NCBI RefSeq assembly: GCF_029633825.1
Contig: NZ_CP090640.1
Span: forward strand, 372,001 to 436,000
Direction: 5' to 3'
Origin: Burkholderia contaminans
GTDB taxonomy: Bacteria; Pseudomonadota; Gammaproteobacteria; Burkholderiales; Burkholderiaceae
DNA: 64,000 nucleotides
Below the pieces are notes generated by a model. It had not been told where the DNA came from, did no database searches, and saw nothing but the letters and a program-made list of their open reading frames with translations. The translations under genes were made by a program, and so were the position numbers. Of this stretch, positions 1 to 10,150 are shown piece by piece. Position 1 is the stretch's first letter, and every line of letters begins with the position of its first letter.

Positions 1-363
1 AACCCGTACGTGCTCGACACGAACCAGCGCGTCGCGGCCGACGGCTTCTCGAAGATTCCCGGCTTCATCGCGCCGACGCTCGCCGAATCGTTCGCACGCG
101 GCGCGGCGCCGGTCGCCACCGCCGTGCTGCCCGCGTTGTTCCTGCGCTTTCTCGAACGCTGGGCGCGCGGCGCGCTGCCGTACGTGTACCAGGACGGCGT
201 GATGGACGAAAGCGCCGCGCGGGCGATCGTCCAGGCCGACGACCCGGTTGTCGCGCTCTGCGCCAGCCGCGCACTGTGGGGCTCGCTCGCCGGCAACGCG
301 GCGCTGTTCGAGGCGCTGCGCGCCGGGCTCGCGCGGGTCGACGCATGGCTCGCGGCACGCTGA
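1..363 (+). CDS. dalD: D-arabinitol 4-dehydrogenase / mannitol dehydrogenase family, C-terminal part
   Basis: This is the C-terminal about 120 residues of a long-chain polyol dehydrogenase; the N-terminal NAD-binding domain lies before the window. The reading frame is open from base 1 (N-P-Y-V-L-D-T-N-Q-R-V), so the gene is cut by the window edge. The segment DGFSKIPGF and the helical C-terminal domain are typical of the mannitol dehydrogenase superfamily, in particular of DalD, which oxidises D-arabinitol to D-xylulose with NAD. A xylulokinase gene follows after 83 bp on the same strand, which supports the arabinitol reading (arabinitol to xylulose to xylulose 5-phosphate). Mannitol 2-dehydrogenase is the main alternative. 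Confidence 0.75.
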   Translation, partial: NPYVLDTNQRVAADGFSKIPGFIAPTLAESFARGAAPVATAVLPALFLRFLERWARGALPYVYQDGVMDESAARAIVQADDPVVALCASRALWGSLAGNAALFEALRAGLARVDAWLAAR

Positions 364-446
364 CGCGCATCCGGGCGAACCTGCCTTGGCACGTGCCCGG
401 CCGCGCGGCTAAAGTAGCGACTCCCCACTGACGGAACGGATCGCTC

Positions 447-1927
447 ATGTATCTCGGCATCGACCTCGGCACCTCGGAAGTGAAGGTGCTGCTGCTCGCC
501 CCGGACGGCACGGTCGTCGGCACCGCCGGCTCGCCGTTCACCGTGTCGCGGCCGCATCCGCGCTGGGCCGAACAGCATCCGGACGACTGGTGGCAAGGCA
601 CGCTCGCCGCGCTCGCGGCGCTGCGCGAACGGCACCGCGACGCGTTCGCGCAAGTGCGCGGCATCGGCCTGTCGGGCCAGATGCACGGCGCCGTGCTGCT
701 CGGCCGCGACGATCGCGTGCTGCGCCCCGCGATCCTGTGGAACGACATGCGCAGCGCCGACGAATGCGCGCTGCTCACCGAACGCGCGCCCGATCTCCAC
801 GCACTGGCCGGCAACCTCGCGATGCCGGGCTTCACCGCGCCGAAATTGTTGTGGGTCGCGAAGCACGAACCCGACGTATTCGCGGCGACCGCCTGCGTGC
901 TGATGCCGAAGGATTACCTGCGGTTCCGGCTGACCGGCGCGAAGGTGTCCGATCCGTCTGATGCGGCCGGCACGCTGTGGCTCGACGTCGCGCGCCGCGA
1001 CTGGTCCGATGCGCTGCTCGCCGCATGCGGAATGACGCGTGACCAGATGCCCCGCATCGTCGAAGGCAACGCGCCATCCGGCACGCTGCGCGCGGACATC
1101 GCACGCGAACTCGGGCTGTCGGAAGCCGTCGTGGTGGCCGGCGGCGGCGGCGACAACGCGACGAGCGCACTCGGCATCGGCGCGATCCACGCGGGCGACG
1201 GCTTCGTCTCGCTCGGCACTTCCGGCGTGCTGAGCGTGGTCGGCGATCGCTTCACGCCGAACCCCGCATCGGCCGTGCATGCGTTCTGCCATGCGATTCC
1301 CGATCGCTGGCAATTGATGAGCGTCGTACTGTCGGCCGCGAGCTGCCTGCGCTGGGTCTGCAAGCTGACCGGCACCGACGAGCCCGCGCTGCTCGCCGAA
1401 GTCGAAACGCTCGATGCCGACGCGCTCGCGACGGCGCCGCTGTTCCTGCCCTACCTGTCCGGCGAGCGCACGCCGCACAACGATCCATACGCACAGGGCG
1501 TGTTCTTCGGGATGACGCATGCGACCGAACGCGCGCACCTCGGCTACGCGGTGCTCGAAGGCGTGACGCTGGGCCTCGCCGACGGTCTGGACGCGCTGCA
1601 TGCGGCCGGTGTCGAAACCGACCAGTTGTCGCTGATCGGCGGCGGCGCGCGCAGCGCGTTCTGGGCGCAGCTGATCGCCGATGCGCTGAACGTGCGCACG
1701 CGCCAGCACGGCGGCGGTGAAACCGGTGCGGCGCTCGGCGCGGCACGGCTCGGCTGGCTGGCCGTCGGCGGCGATCCGCATGCGGTGCTGGCGAAGCCCC
1801 GGTGCGAGCCGAATACACGCCGGATGCGGCACGCCATGCGCGGCTGCGCGAACGCCTCGACGCATTCCGCGCGCTGTACCGCCACGTGCAACCGCTGTAC
1901 GAACCGTCGCGCGCGCGGCTCGCGTAA
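447..1927 (+). pseudogene. xylB: Xylulokinase (FGGY family), frameshifted near the 3' end
   Basis: The product would phosphorylate D-xylulose to xylulose 5-phosphate. The N-terminus MYLGIDLGTSEVK is the FGGY ATPase phosphate-1 motif, followed by GQMHG, the Asp-rich ILWND region, GGGGDNAT and the C-terminal GGGARS motif. The frame is intact from 447 to about 1796 (A-K-P). From 1802 the conserved C-terminus (V-R-A-E-Y-T-P-D-A-A-R, ending P-S-R-A-R-L-A and TAA at 1925-1927) is in another frame. One base is missing at 1797-1801, where CCCCG would need to be CCCCCG. Without repair the frame runs on for thousands of bases. Restored length is about 493 codons, normal for XylB. Another FGGY kinase lies at 20616-22067 and could compensate. 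Confidence 0.85.
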
Positions 1928-2064
1928 GCGCCGCACGTCACGCGTGGCGGCCGTCGGCCGCGTGCGCGACATGCGGTACAGTGGATGCCGTCATGCGGGC
2001 CCCCGGCCGGCCCGCTGGGCGGCCCGCGGGGCGGCCCCCCCGAGATCCGAACCGAATCGCTATC

Positions 2065-3021
2065 GTGTCCAAGTCCTCAGAAAAACTCGATCTCGCCACG
2101 CGTGCCGCGTGGCTCTACTACGTCGCGGGCGACACGCAGAACGAAATCGCGGAGAAGCTGCAGGTGTCGCGCCCGGTCGCGCAGCGCCTCGTCGCGTTCG
2201 CGGTCGAGAAGAACCTGATCCGCGTGCGCGTCGATCACCAGCTCGCCGACTGTCTCGATCTCGGCGCGCAGCTGTCGAAGCGCTACGGCCTCGCGATGTG
2301 CGAAGTCGTGCCCGTCGATGCCGACGCACCCGACGCGATCGACCGCAAGCTCGCGGTCGCCGGCGCGCAGGTGATGGAACGCTACCTGAACGAAACGCGG
2401 CCGATGGTGATCGCGGTCAGCAGCGGCCGGACGCTGAAGGCCGCGGTCGCGCAGATCGCGCAGATCGACCGCCCGCAGCACCGGCTCGTGTCGATGGTCG
2501 GTGCGATCGCCGCCGACGGTTCGTCGAATCGCTACGACGTCGCGCAGTACATCTCCGAGAAAACCGGCAGCAAGCACTTCCTGCTGCCCGCGCCGCTGTT
2601 CGCCGACAGCGACGCCGAGCGCGCGCAGTGGTGCAACCACCGGCTGTACCGGATCGTCGAGGCGCTGTCGGGCAAGGCCGACGTTGCGTTCGTCGGGATC
2701 GGCAACATCGGCCCGCACTGCCCGCTCTACGAGGACGGCTTCATCACCGAACAGGAGCGCGACGAGATGACCGCGCTCGGCGCGGTGGCGGAACTGCTCG
2801 GCGTGCCGATCGACGCGCAGGGCACGCAGATCGCCGTGTCGACGAGCGCGCGCGTGACGAGCGTCGCGCTCGCGACGCCGCCGAAGCGCCCGACGATCGC
2901 GTTCGCCGGCGGCCCGAAGAAACGCGACGCGGTGATCGCCGAGCTGCGCGGCGGCTGGCTGTCGGGGCTCGTCACCGACGAAACCTGCGCACGCGCCGCG
3001 CTCGACGCGAAAGCGGCCTGA
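2065..3021 (+). CDS. SorC/DeoR-type sugar-binding transcriptional regulator
   Basis: This protein has about 318 residues. It carries an N-terminal helix-turn-helix (residues about 10-55, with W-L-Y-Y-V-A-G-D-T-Q-N-E-I-A-E-K-L and S-R-P-V-A-Q-R-L) and a C-terminal sugar-phosphate-binding domain of the NagB/RpiA fold seen in SorC-family regulators (SSGRTL, GNIGPHCP). I chose the GTG at 2065 because it gives the family's usual length and begins just before the helix-turn-helix; an in-frame ATG at 1993 would add a low-complexity Pro/Gly/Arg stretch. It lies 137 bp after xylB on the same strand. By position it probably senses a phosphorylated pentulose or polyol intermediate and controls the dalD-xylB side, and perhaps the divergent polyol operon too. 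Confidence 0.85.
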   Translation: MSKSSEKLDLATRAAWLYYVAGDTQNEIAEKLQVSRPVAQRLVAFAVEKNLIRVRVDHQLADCLDLGAQLSKRYGLAMCEVVPVDADAPDAIDRKLAVAGAQVMERYLNETRPMVIAVSSGRTLKAAVAQIAQIDRPQHRLVSMVGAIAADGSSNRYDVAQYISEKTGSKHFLLPAPLFADSDAERAQWCNHRLYRIVEALSGKADVAFVGIGNIGPHCPLYEDGFITEQERDEMTALGAVAELLGVPIDAQGTQIAVSTSARVTSVALATPPKRPTIAFAGGPKKRDAVIAELRGGWLSGLVTDETCARAALDAKAA

Positions 3022-3065
3022 CGCCGCGCACGGCGCACGGCGCACCGCGCGCGGCAGTCGAATGC

Positions 3066-4289
3066 TCACGCCGCACGCGGCGCCGGAAACGCATGCCGGC
3101 GCGCCCGCCACGCGCCGACCCACGCGGCCGCCAGCAGCACGACGAGCACCCACGGAATCGCGCCGGCACCCGTTGCGCCGAGCAGCACCCCGCCTGCAAT
3201 GCCCCCGCCCGCGATCGCGAGGTTCCACACCGTCACGAGCATCGACTGCGCGACGTCGGCCGCCTCCCCCGCCGCGTTCGCGGCAGCCGTCTGGAACAGC
3301 GTCGGCGCACCACCGAACGCGAGCCCCCACAGCGCGACGCCCGCATAGACGATCGCCATGCCGGAGCCGGCGCCGAGCATCGCCGCGGCGATCGCGAACA
3401 GCGCGATGCTGGTAAGCGTCAGGCGGCGCTGCGCGGCGCCGATCCACGCGCCCGTCAGCGCGATGCCGACCAGCGACGCGATGCCGAACACGAACAGCAC
3501 CACATCGACTTGCGCGCCCATCCGCACGCCTGCGAGGAACGGCGCGACATACGTGTACAGCATGTTGTGCGCGAGCACGTACGCGAACATCACGGTCAGC
3601 ACCGACCGCACGCCGGGCAACGTCATCACGCCGAGCACCGGCTCGCGTGCGCCGGCCTGCTGGCCCGGATAGTCGGGCACACGCCAGCGGATCCAGCCGA
3701 TCAGCACGAGCGCTGCAAGCGTGATGCCCGCGAACGCGATGCGCCAGCCGAACATCGCACCGAGCGCGGTACCGGCCGGAATGCCGATCGACATCGCCGT
3801 CGGTATGCCGAGCATCGCAACCGCAATCGCGCGGCCGCGCAGCGAAGGCTCGACCATCCGGCTCGCATAGCCGGCCAGCAACGCCCACATCAGCCCGGCC
3901 GACATCCCCGCGACGAAGCGCGCGGCGAGCGTGAGCGCGTAATACGACGACGCGGCGGTCAGCGCATTCGATACGACGAAGCCCGCCAGCGCAGCAAGCA
4001 GCAGCCGGCGCCGGCGCACCGCGCGCGTCGCGGCGACGAGCGGAATCGCCGCGACGATCGAGCCGAGCGCGTAGACGGTCACCAGTTGGCCGATCAGCGC
4101 CTCGGTCACGCGCAGGTCGGCGCTCATCAGCGGCAGCAGGCCGGCCGGCAGCGCTTCGGTGAGGATCGTGATGAAGCCCGCGGTGGCGAGCGCGAGCAGG
4201 TTCGCAACCGGCAGGCGCGTACGCATCGGCGCGCCCGGATGTGCGGCACGATCGGCCGCGCGGTCGGTGGCGGATACACAATCGCTCAT
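3066..4289 (-). CDS. MFS transporter, DHA1-like (AraJ/sugar-efflux or drug-efflux type)
   Basis: A 407-residue protein with about twelve hydrophobic segments and a conserved MFS loop (A-T-R-A-V-R-R-R-R-L-L) after the second to third segment. The pattern, beginning FITILTEALPAG and with GMSAGLMWALLAGYASR, is that of DHA1 proton-driven exporters related to AraJ/YdhP. The substrate cannot be read from sequence. Its ATG overlaps the stop of the upstream serine hydrolase gene by four bases (ATGA), so the two are translationally coupled. The divergent LysR gene at 5596 probably regulates the pair. The pairing of a beta-lactamase-fold enzyme with an exporter suggests detoxification or efflux, which is an inference. 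Confidence 0.85.
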   Translation of the reverse strand: MSDCVSATDRAADRAAHPGAPMRTRLPVANLLALATAGFITILTEALPAGLLPLMSADLRVTEALIGQLVTVYALGSIVAAIPLVAATRAVRRRRLLLAALAGFVVSNALTAASSYYALTLAARFVAGMSAGLMWALLAGYASRMVEPSLRGRAIAVAMLGIPTAMSIGIPAGTALGAMFGWRIAFAGITLAALVLIGWIRWRVPDYPGQQAGAREPVLGVMTLPGVRSVLTVMFAYVLAHNMLYTYVAPFLAGVRMGAQVDVVLFVFGIASLVGIALTGAWIGAAQRRLTLTSIALFAIAAAMLGAGSGMAIVYAGVALWGLAFGGAPTLFQTAAANAAGEAADVAQSMLVTVWNLAIAGGGIAGGVLLGATGAGAIPWVLVVLLAAAWVGAWRARRHAFPAPRAA

Positions 4290-5482
4290 CGCACGCTCCA
4301 TTCGCCGACGCCGTACACCGCATCGCGTACATCGGTCACGATGCGCCCGTGCATGCCTTCGTACAACGTATTGGTGAGCGCGACCACGGTGAGCCCGGCC
4401 GCGCGATCGACGAACCACGCATGCCCGTACGCACCGCCCCAGCGCCACGTGCCGACCGACTCCGGGGACTGCGCGAGCGCCGGGTCGCGCAGCACCGAAA
4501 AGCCGAGGCCGAAGCCGAATCCCGGTGCGTCCGGCAGATCGTGCGCGCCCGGCTGCACACGCGACATCTCGTCGATCCAGCGTGGCGACAGCCAGCCGTC
4601 GCGGCCGGTACGCAACGTATCGAGCAGCGTCATGCAATCGCGCGCGCTGCCGATCATGCCCGCCCCGCCCGACGGCCACGCGGCCGGGTCGAACGCGCGC
4701 GCCGGTGTGAAGCGGATGCCGATCGTGCCGTCGTACACGGGCACGAGATCGTCGTCGGCCATCCGGCGCGGCACGCCCGGCGCACTCACGTAAGGTGTCG
4801 CGACCCGCGCGGCGTCGTGCGTGACGAACGCGGTATCGGACATCCCGAGCGGCGCGGTGACGAGCGCCGCCACCGCGTCGGGAAGCGGCCGTCCATCGAT
4901 CGCCTCGATCAGCGCGCCGACCACGTCGATCGCGAGCGAGTACGCCCACGATGTGCCGGGCGCGAACTGCAACGGCACGCCGGCGATGCGCCGCACGTTC
5001 TCCGCGAGCGACAGTTCCGCGCGGTCCATCCCGTCGGACACGCCCGCTCGCGCATACGGCCCGTCGGCGTCGGCTTCGAGGAAGCGGTAGCCGAGCCCGG
5101 CCGTATGCGACAGCAGATGGCGCAGCGTGATCGCCGCACGCGTGCCGTCGGGCAGCGTCGGCGCGAACGCCGGCAGCCAGCGCGCGACGGGCTCGTCGAG
5201 CCCGATGCGCCCGGCCGCGACGAGCCGCATCGCGGCGGCCGTCACGATCGGCTTCGACAACGACGCGAGCCGGAACAGCGTACGCTCCTGCATCGGCGTA
5301 CCGGCTTCGCGATCGGCGAGACCGGCCGCACGTGCATAACGCAGTTCGCCGTGGCGGGCTGCCAGCACGACCGCGCCGACCACGCGCGCGTCGGCCAGCG
5401 CGCGATCGAGCACGGCATCGACCCGGCGGCGCAACGCCGCGTCCGGGTCGTTGCGGGTGGCGGAGACAGGCAGGGATGACAT
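4286..5482 (-). CDS. Serine hydrolase of the beta-lactamase (class C / esterase EstB) family
   Basis: A 398-residue protein with the beta-lactamase Pfam-type fold. The S-x-x-K nucleophile motif is S74-L-S-K77 and the second motif is Y181-S-L. HTAGL, typical of this family, lies near residue 126. The usual third motif (KTG/HxG) appears as G-H-A-W near the C-terminus. There is no signal peptide, so a cytoplasmic esterase or peptidase such as the Burkholderia EstB group fits better than a periplasmic AmpC beta-lactamase. The gene is the first of a two-gene operon with the MFS transporter (ATGA overlap) and is divergent from a LysR regulator. Substrate unknown. Confidence 0.85.
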   Translation of the reverse strand: MSSLPVSATRNDPDAALRRRVDAVLDRALADARVVGAVVLAARHGELRYARAAGLADREAGTPMQERTLFRLASLSKPIVTAAAMRLVAAGRIGLDEPVARWLPAFAPTLPDGTRAAITLRHLLSHTAGLGYRFLEADADGPYARAGVSDGMDRAELSLAENVRRIAGVPLQFAPGTSWAYSLAIDVVGALIEAIDGRPLPDAVAALVTAPLGMSDTAFVTHDAARVATPYVSAPGVPRRMADDDLVPVYDGTIGIRFTPARAFDPAAWPSGGAGMIGSARDCMTLLDTLRTGRDGWLSPRWIDEMSRVQPGAHDLPDAPGFGFGLGFSVLRDPALAQSPESVGTWRWGGAYGHAWFVDRAAGLTVVALTNTLYEGMHGRIVTDVRDAVYGVGEWSVR

Positions 5483-5552
5483 GGCGTGACCTCGAACAGT
5501 GAAGGAACGCCCATCGTAGGAAACCGGCAACAGAAGAAAAACCGGGGTAGAG

Positions 5553-5580
5553 TTCCGGACACTCCGGACATCGATGTCCG
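5553..5580. promoter_or_regulatory. Candidate LysR operator: palindrome with repeated half-site
   Basis: In the 113-bp divergent intergenic region, TCCGGACA occurs twice in direct repeat (5554-5561 and 5563-5570). The second copy is part of a perfect 16-bp palindrome CGGACATCGATGTCCG at 5565-5580, which ends 15 bp before the LysR start codon. Dyad sites between a LysR gene and its divergent target are the expected layout for this family. That this regulator binds here is inferred. Confidence 0.5.
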
Positions 5581-5595
5581 CAATCAGGACCCAGC

Positions 5596-6480
5596 ATGGA
5601 AAATCTCGGCGGTTTCGTCGTCTTCGTCCAGGTCGCGGAAACGCGCAGCTTCGTCGCGGCCGGCCGTGCGCTCGGGCTGTCGGCATCGGCGATCGGCAAG
5701 CGCATCGCACGGCTCGAAGCCCGGCTGAACGTGCGGCTCTTTCACCGCAGCACGCGCAGCATCACGCTCACCGCGGAAGGCGCGCGTTTTCTCGAACGCT
5801 GCCGGCGCGTGATCGCCGAGATCGACGCGGCCGAGCAGGAACTGACGCAAAGCACCGAGGCGCCGCGCGGGCGGCTGCGCGTGAGCTTGCCGACGATCGG
5901 CACGCTGCTGCTGCCGGTGCTCGCCGATTTCATGGCCGCGTATCCGGAGATCGAGCTCGACATCGACTTCAGCGACCGGATCGTCGACGTGGTCGACGAA
6001 GGCTTCGATGCCGTGCTGCGCACCGGCCGGCCCACCGATTCGCGGCTGTCGTCGCGGCTGCTCGGCCATTTCCGGCAGCACCTCGTCGCGTCGCCCGACT
6101 ATCTCGAACGGCACGGCGCGCCACGCACGCCGGCCGATCTCGCACAGCACCGCTGCCTGCACTACCGCTTCCCGAGCAGCGGCAAGCTCGAGATCTGGCC
6201 GCTGCGCGCGCCGCGCTCCGGCACGCCGCCGGAGGTGCCGGTGTCGATGGTCAGCAACAACGCTGAGACGCGCCAGTGCTTCGCGATGCGCGGGCTCGGC
6301 ATCGCATGCCTGCCCGAATTCTTCGTGCGCGAGGCGCTCGAAGCCGGCACGCTGCGCGCCGTGCTCGCCGAGCACGTCGTGAGCCGCACGCCGTTCTACG
6401 TGCTGTGGCCGTCGGGCCGGCATCCGGCACCGAAGCAGCGCGCGTTCGTCGACTACATGGTCGAGCACCTGCGCCTGTAG
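5596..6480 (+). CDS. LysR-family transcriptional regulator
   Basis: This protein has 294 residues, the usual length. An N-terminal winged helix-turn-helix spans residues about 5-62 (FVQVAETRSFVAAGRALGLS, then S-A-I-G-K-R-I-A-R-L-E), followed by a linker helix and a periplasmic-binding-protein-like effector domain (about 90-290). The sequence resembles the large CrgA/DsdC-like subgroup of Burkholderia LysR proteins, with the C-terminal G-I-A-C-L-P-E-F-F signature. It is divergent from the serine hydrolase/MFS operon, the standard arrangement for a regulator of its neighbour. The effector is unknown. Confidence 0.92.
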   Translation: MENLGGFVVFVQVAETRSFVAAGRALGLSASAIGKRIARLEARLNVRLFHRSTRSITLTAEGARFLERCRRVIAEIDAAEQELTQSTEAPRGRLRVSLPTIGTLLLPVLADFMAAYPEIELDIDFSDRIVDVVDEGFDAVLRTGRPTDSRLSSRLLGHFRQHLVASPDYLERHGAPRTPADLAQHRCLHYRFPSSGKLEIWPLRAPRSGTPPEVPVSMVSNNAETRQCFAMRGLGIACLPEFFVREALEAGTLRAVLAEHVVSRTPFYVLWPSGRHPAPKQRAFVDYMVEHLRL

Positions 6481-6493
6481 CCGGCGCGCGCCG

Positions 6494-7603
<1,110 letters not shown>

Positions 7604-7665
7604 GTTCTGTCTCCGTTCGTTCGTGATGCGCCGCGTCGAACGCGGCGCGCAATCATTCGTGGTGG

Positions 7666-8352
7666 CTAGCCCGGCAGCACCGCGCCGGTCGCCTGCCAGC
7701 GCGCAACGTAGCCGGGCAGCTCGTGCATGTCGTCGAACACGTGACGCGCGCCGATCCCGCGCAGCGCGTCGATCTGCGCGGCCGACGCATGCCCGCCGCC
7801 GACGAAGCCGAGCACGGTCATGCCGGCCGCGGCGGCCGCGGTGATGCCGGTCACGCTGTCCTCGACCACGAGGCACCGGGCAGGCGCGACGCCGAGCGTG
7901 CGCGCCGCCGCGAGATACACGTCGGGCGCCGGCTTCGGCCGCGCGACGGCGTCCGCGCAGAACAGCCGGTCTCCGAAGAAGCGCGCGAGGCCCGTGCGCG
8001 CCAGCGCCGCCTCGACGTACGCACGGTAGCTGTTGCTCGCGCAGGCCGTCGTCAGTTCAATCGCGGCCAGCGCCGCATCGATGCCGTCGACCATCGGCGC
8101 ATTGACGGCCGCCGCCTCGACCGCGGCGCGAATTTCGACGACGTCGTCGTTCGACAGCGTGCGGCCGAGCGCGTCGCTCGCGCCGGCCAGCACGCGCTCG
8201 ATGCGCAGCCCGAGCAGCGGCATCACGGCCGGCCGGGAATCCGCGCCCGGCCAGCGCGCATCGAGTTCGCGCACGAGCACGTCGGCCGCCACCGCCTCGC
8301 TGTCGATCAGCACACCGTCGCAATCGCAGATCAGCACGTTCGTCGCGGTCAT
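7666..8352 (-). CDS. HAD-superfamily hydrolase (beta-phosphoglucomutase/sugar phosphatase-like)
   Basis: A 228-residue HAD subfamily IA protein. The nucleophile motif D10-C-D-G-V-L-I-D is N-terminal. A helical cap follows, then N-S-Y (motif II position, T/S), the lysine motif R-P-K-P-A-P-D and the acidic motif V-V-E-D-S-V-T-G. These residues support a phosphatase or phosphomutase acting on a small sugar phosphate. The gene overlaps the upstream permease gene by four bases (ATGA) and sits between permease and ATPase of the polyol importer, so it should be co-expressed with polyol uptake. It may dephosphorylate polyol or ketose phosphates that accumulate; that role is inferred. Confidence 0.85.
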   Translation of the reverse strand: MTATNVLICDCDGVLIDSEAVAADVLVRELDARWPGADSRPAVMPLLGLRIERVLAGASDALGRTLSNDDVVEIRAAVEAAAVNAPMVDGIDAALAAIELTTACASNSYRAYVEAALARTGLARFFGDRLFCADAVARPKPAPDVYLAAARTLGVAPARCLVVEDSVTGITAAAAAGMTVLGFVGGGHASAAQIDALRGIGARHVFDDMHELPGYVARWQATGAVLPG

Positions 8353-9200
8353 TTGACGGCTCCGAACGTGAGCCCGCGCACGAGCTGCTTCTGCGACAGC
8401 CAGCCGACGATCAGGATCGGCGCGACCGCCAGCAGCGACGCCGCGGACAGCTTCGCCCAGAACAGCCCCTCGGGGCTCGAGTACGACGCGATGAACACGG
8501 TGAGCGGCGCCGCGTTTGAGCTCGACAGGTTGATGCTCCAGAACGCCTCGTTCCACGACAGGATCACGAGCAGCAGCGCGGTGGACGCGAGCCCCGGCAG
8601 CGCCATCGGCAGCAGCAGGTAGACGATCTCCTGCCACGTCGACGCGCCGTCGATGCGCCCCGCTTCGAGGATGTCCTTCGGAATCTCGTTGAAGTACGTG
8701 AAGGTCATCCACACCGCGATCGGCAGGTTGATCAGCGTGTAGACGATCACGAGGCCCGACACGGTATCGAGCAGCCCCGCGTTCTTCCACAGCAGGTAGA
8801 TCGGCACGAGCACGCCGACCGACGGCATCATCTTCGTCGACAGCATCCACAGCAGCACCTTCTGCGTGCGGTGGTTCGGGAAGAACGCCATCGCGTACGC
8901 GGCCGGCACCGCGAACAGCAGCGAAATCACCGTGACGCCCGCCGAGATCAACACCGAGTTCCATGCGAACGCGAAGTAGTTGCTGCGCGCGAACACCTCG
9001 CGGAAGCTGTCGAGCGTCGGGATGAAGAACAGCGACGACGCATACGCCTGCTGCTCGGTCTTGAACGCGGTGATCGCCATCCAGAAGATCGGGAAGAACA
9101 GCAGCAGCGCGATCAGCCACGCGAGCGTGCCGGGCAGCGCGCGCCGCACGAGGTCGAACACGGCCGGCACGCGCCGGCCTTCGAAGGTCAGGTCGCTCAT
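8349..9200 (-). CDS. Polyol ABC transporter permease, MalG/SmoG type
   Basis: A 283-residue inner-membrane protein with six predicted hydrophobic segments. It carries the EAA loop that docks to the ATPase (E-A-G-R-I-D-G-A followed by L-P-M-A-L-P-G). It is the second permease of a CUT1-type importer and forms a heterodimer with the product of the gene immediately upstream, with which it shares a four-base ATGA overlap. It also overlaps the following HAD gene by four bases. The tight coupling argues for equimolar production of the permease pair. Confidence 0.93.
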   Translation of the reverse strand: MSDLTFEGRRVPAVFDLVRRALPGTLAWLIALLLFFPIFWMAITAFKTEQQAYASSLFFIPTLDSFREVFARSNYFAFAWNSVLISAGVTVISLLFAVPAAYAMAFFPNHRTQKVLLWMLSTKMMPSVGVLVPIYLLWKNAGLLDTVSGLVIVYTLINLPIAVWMTFTYFNEIPKDILEAGRIDGASTWQEIVYLLLPMALPGLASTALLLVILSWNEAFWSINLSSSNAAPLTVFIASYSSPEGLFWAKLSAASLLAVAPILIVGWLSQKQLVRGLTFGAVK

Positions 9201-10150
9201 TTGTCGTATTCCCCCTTCAGGTTGCGCGCGAGCATCCGCACGAGGAAGAACGACACGACGTTCGCGACCACGACGGCAATGATGCCGCCCGCGGACGCGA
9301 GGCCGACGTCGAACTGCTGCAGGCCGAGCGCGTAGATCAGGTACGACAGGTTGGTCGTCGCGTTGCCGGGGCCGCCGCCGGTCGTCGTGTAGATCTCCGC
9401 GAAGATCGACAGCAGGAAGATCGTCTCCATCATCACGACCACGGCGATCGCGCGCTTCAGGTGCGGCAGCGTGATGTAGAAGAACATCGCGATCGGGCCC
9501 GCGCCGTCGATCCGTGCCGCTTCCTTCTGCTCCTGGTCGAGCGACTGGATCGCGGTGAACAGGATCAGGAACGCGAACGGCAGCCACTGCCACGCGACGA
9601 TGATGATCACGGCGGTGAGCGGGTAATCGGCGAACCAGTCGATCGGCGTCATCCCGAGCGCGCGCATCGCGTTCGCGACGAGCCCGTACACCGGGTGCAG
9701 GATCATGTTCTTCCAGATCAGCGCGGACACCGTCGGCATCACGAAGAACGGCGCGATCGCGAGCAGGCGCGCGACGCCCTGCCCGTAGAACTTGCGGTCG
9801 AACAGCACCGACATCAGCACGCCGCCGATCACCGTGATCGCGAGCACCGCGCCGATCAGCACGAGCGTGTGCCAGATCGCGGGCAGGAACGACGGATCGG
9901 TCGCGAGGAAGCGGTAGTTGTCGAGCCCGGCGAAGCCCTTCACGTCCGGGTTCAGCAGGTTGTAGCGCGAAAACGAATACCAGATCGTCATCGCGAGCGG
10001 AATCGACATCCACAGCAGCAGCACCGCGACGGACGGCGAGACGAGCCAGCTCGCACCGCCGCGCGCGCGGCGCGGCGCGCCGGGCGGCGACGACGCGTCG
10101 CCGACCGACGGCGCGTGAGCATGGCTCAGGGGAAGACGCAGGTGACGCAT
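9197..10150 (-). CDS. Polyol ABC transporter permease, MalF/SmoF type
   Basis: A 317-residue inner-membrane permease with a polar N-terminal extension of about 40 residues followed by six hydrophobic segments. The EAA motif (E-A-A-R-I-D-G-A-G, then L-P-H-L-K) marks the ATPase contact. I chose the ATG at 10150 because GGAGGG lies at a proper distance upstream; a farther in-frame start would add residues without a ribosome site. It pairs with the MalG-type permease (ATGA overlap) and takes substrate from the binding protein encoded at 10250-11575. Confidence 0.92.
   Translation of the reverse strand: MRHLRLPLSHAHAPSVGDASSPPGAPRRARGGASWLVSPSVAVLLLWMSIPLAMTIWYSFSRYNLLNPDVKGFAGLDNYRFLATDPSFLPAIWHTLVLIGAVLAITVIGGVLMSVLFDRKFYGQGVARLLAIAPFFVMPTVSALIWKNMILHPVYGLVANAMRALGMTPIDWFADYPLTAVIIIVAWQWLPFAFLILFTAIQSLDQEQKEAARIDGAGPIAMFFYITLPHLKRAIAVVVMMETIFLLSIFAEIYTTTGGGPGNATTNLSYLIYALGLQQFDVGLASAGGIIAVVVANVVSFFLVRMLARNLKGEYDK

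Noticed and set aside
447..4793. Very long single reading frame of more than 1400 codons on the + strand
   Set aside because: It is xylulokinase to about 1796, then antisense of the MFS and hydrolase genes. The rest is Arg/Ala-rich high-GC open frame caused by the lost base.
4286..5482. AmpC-type beta-lactamase
   Set aside because: No signal peptide and the third motif is not KTG; an esterase or peptidase of the same fold fits better, so resistance should not be assumed.
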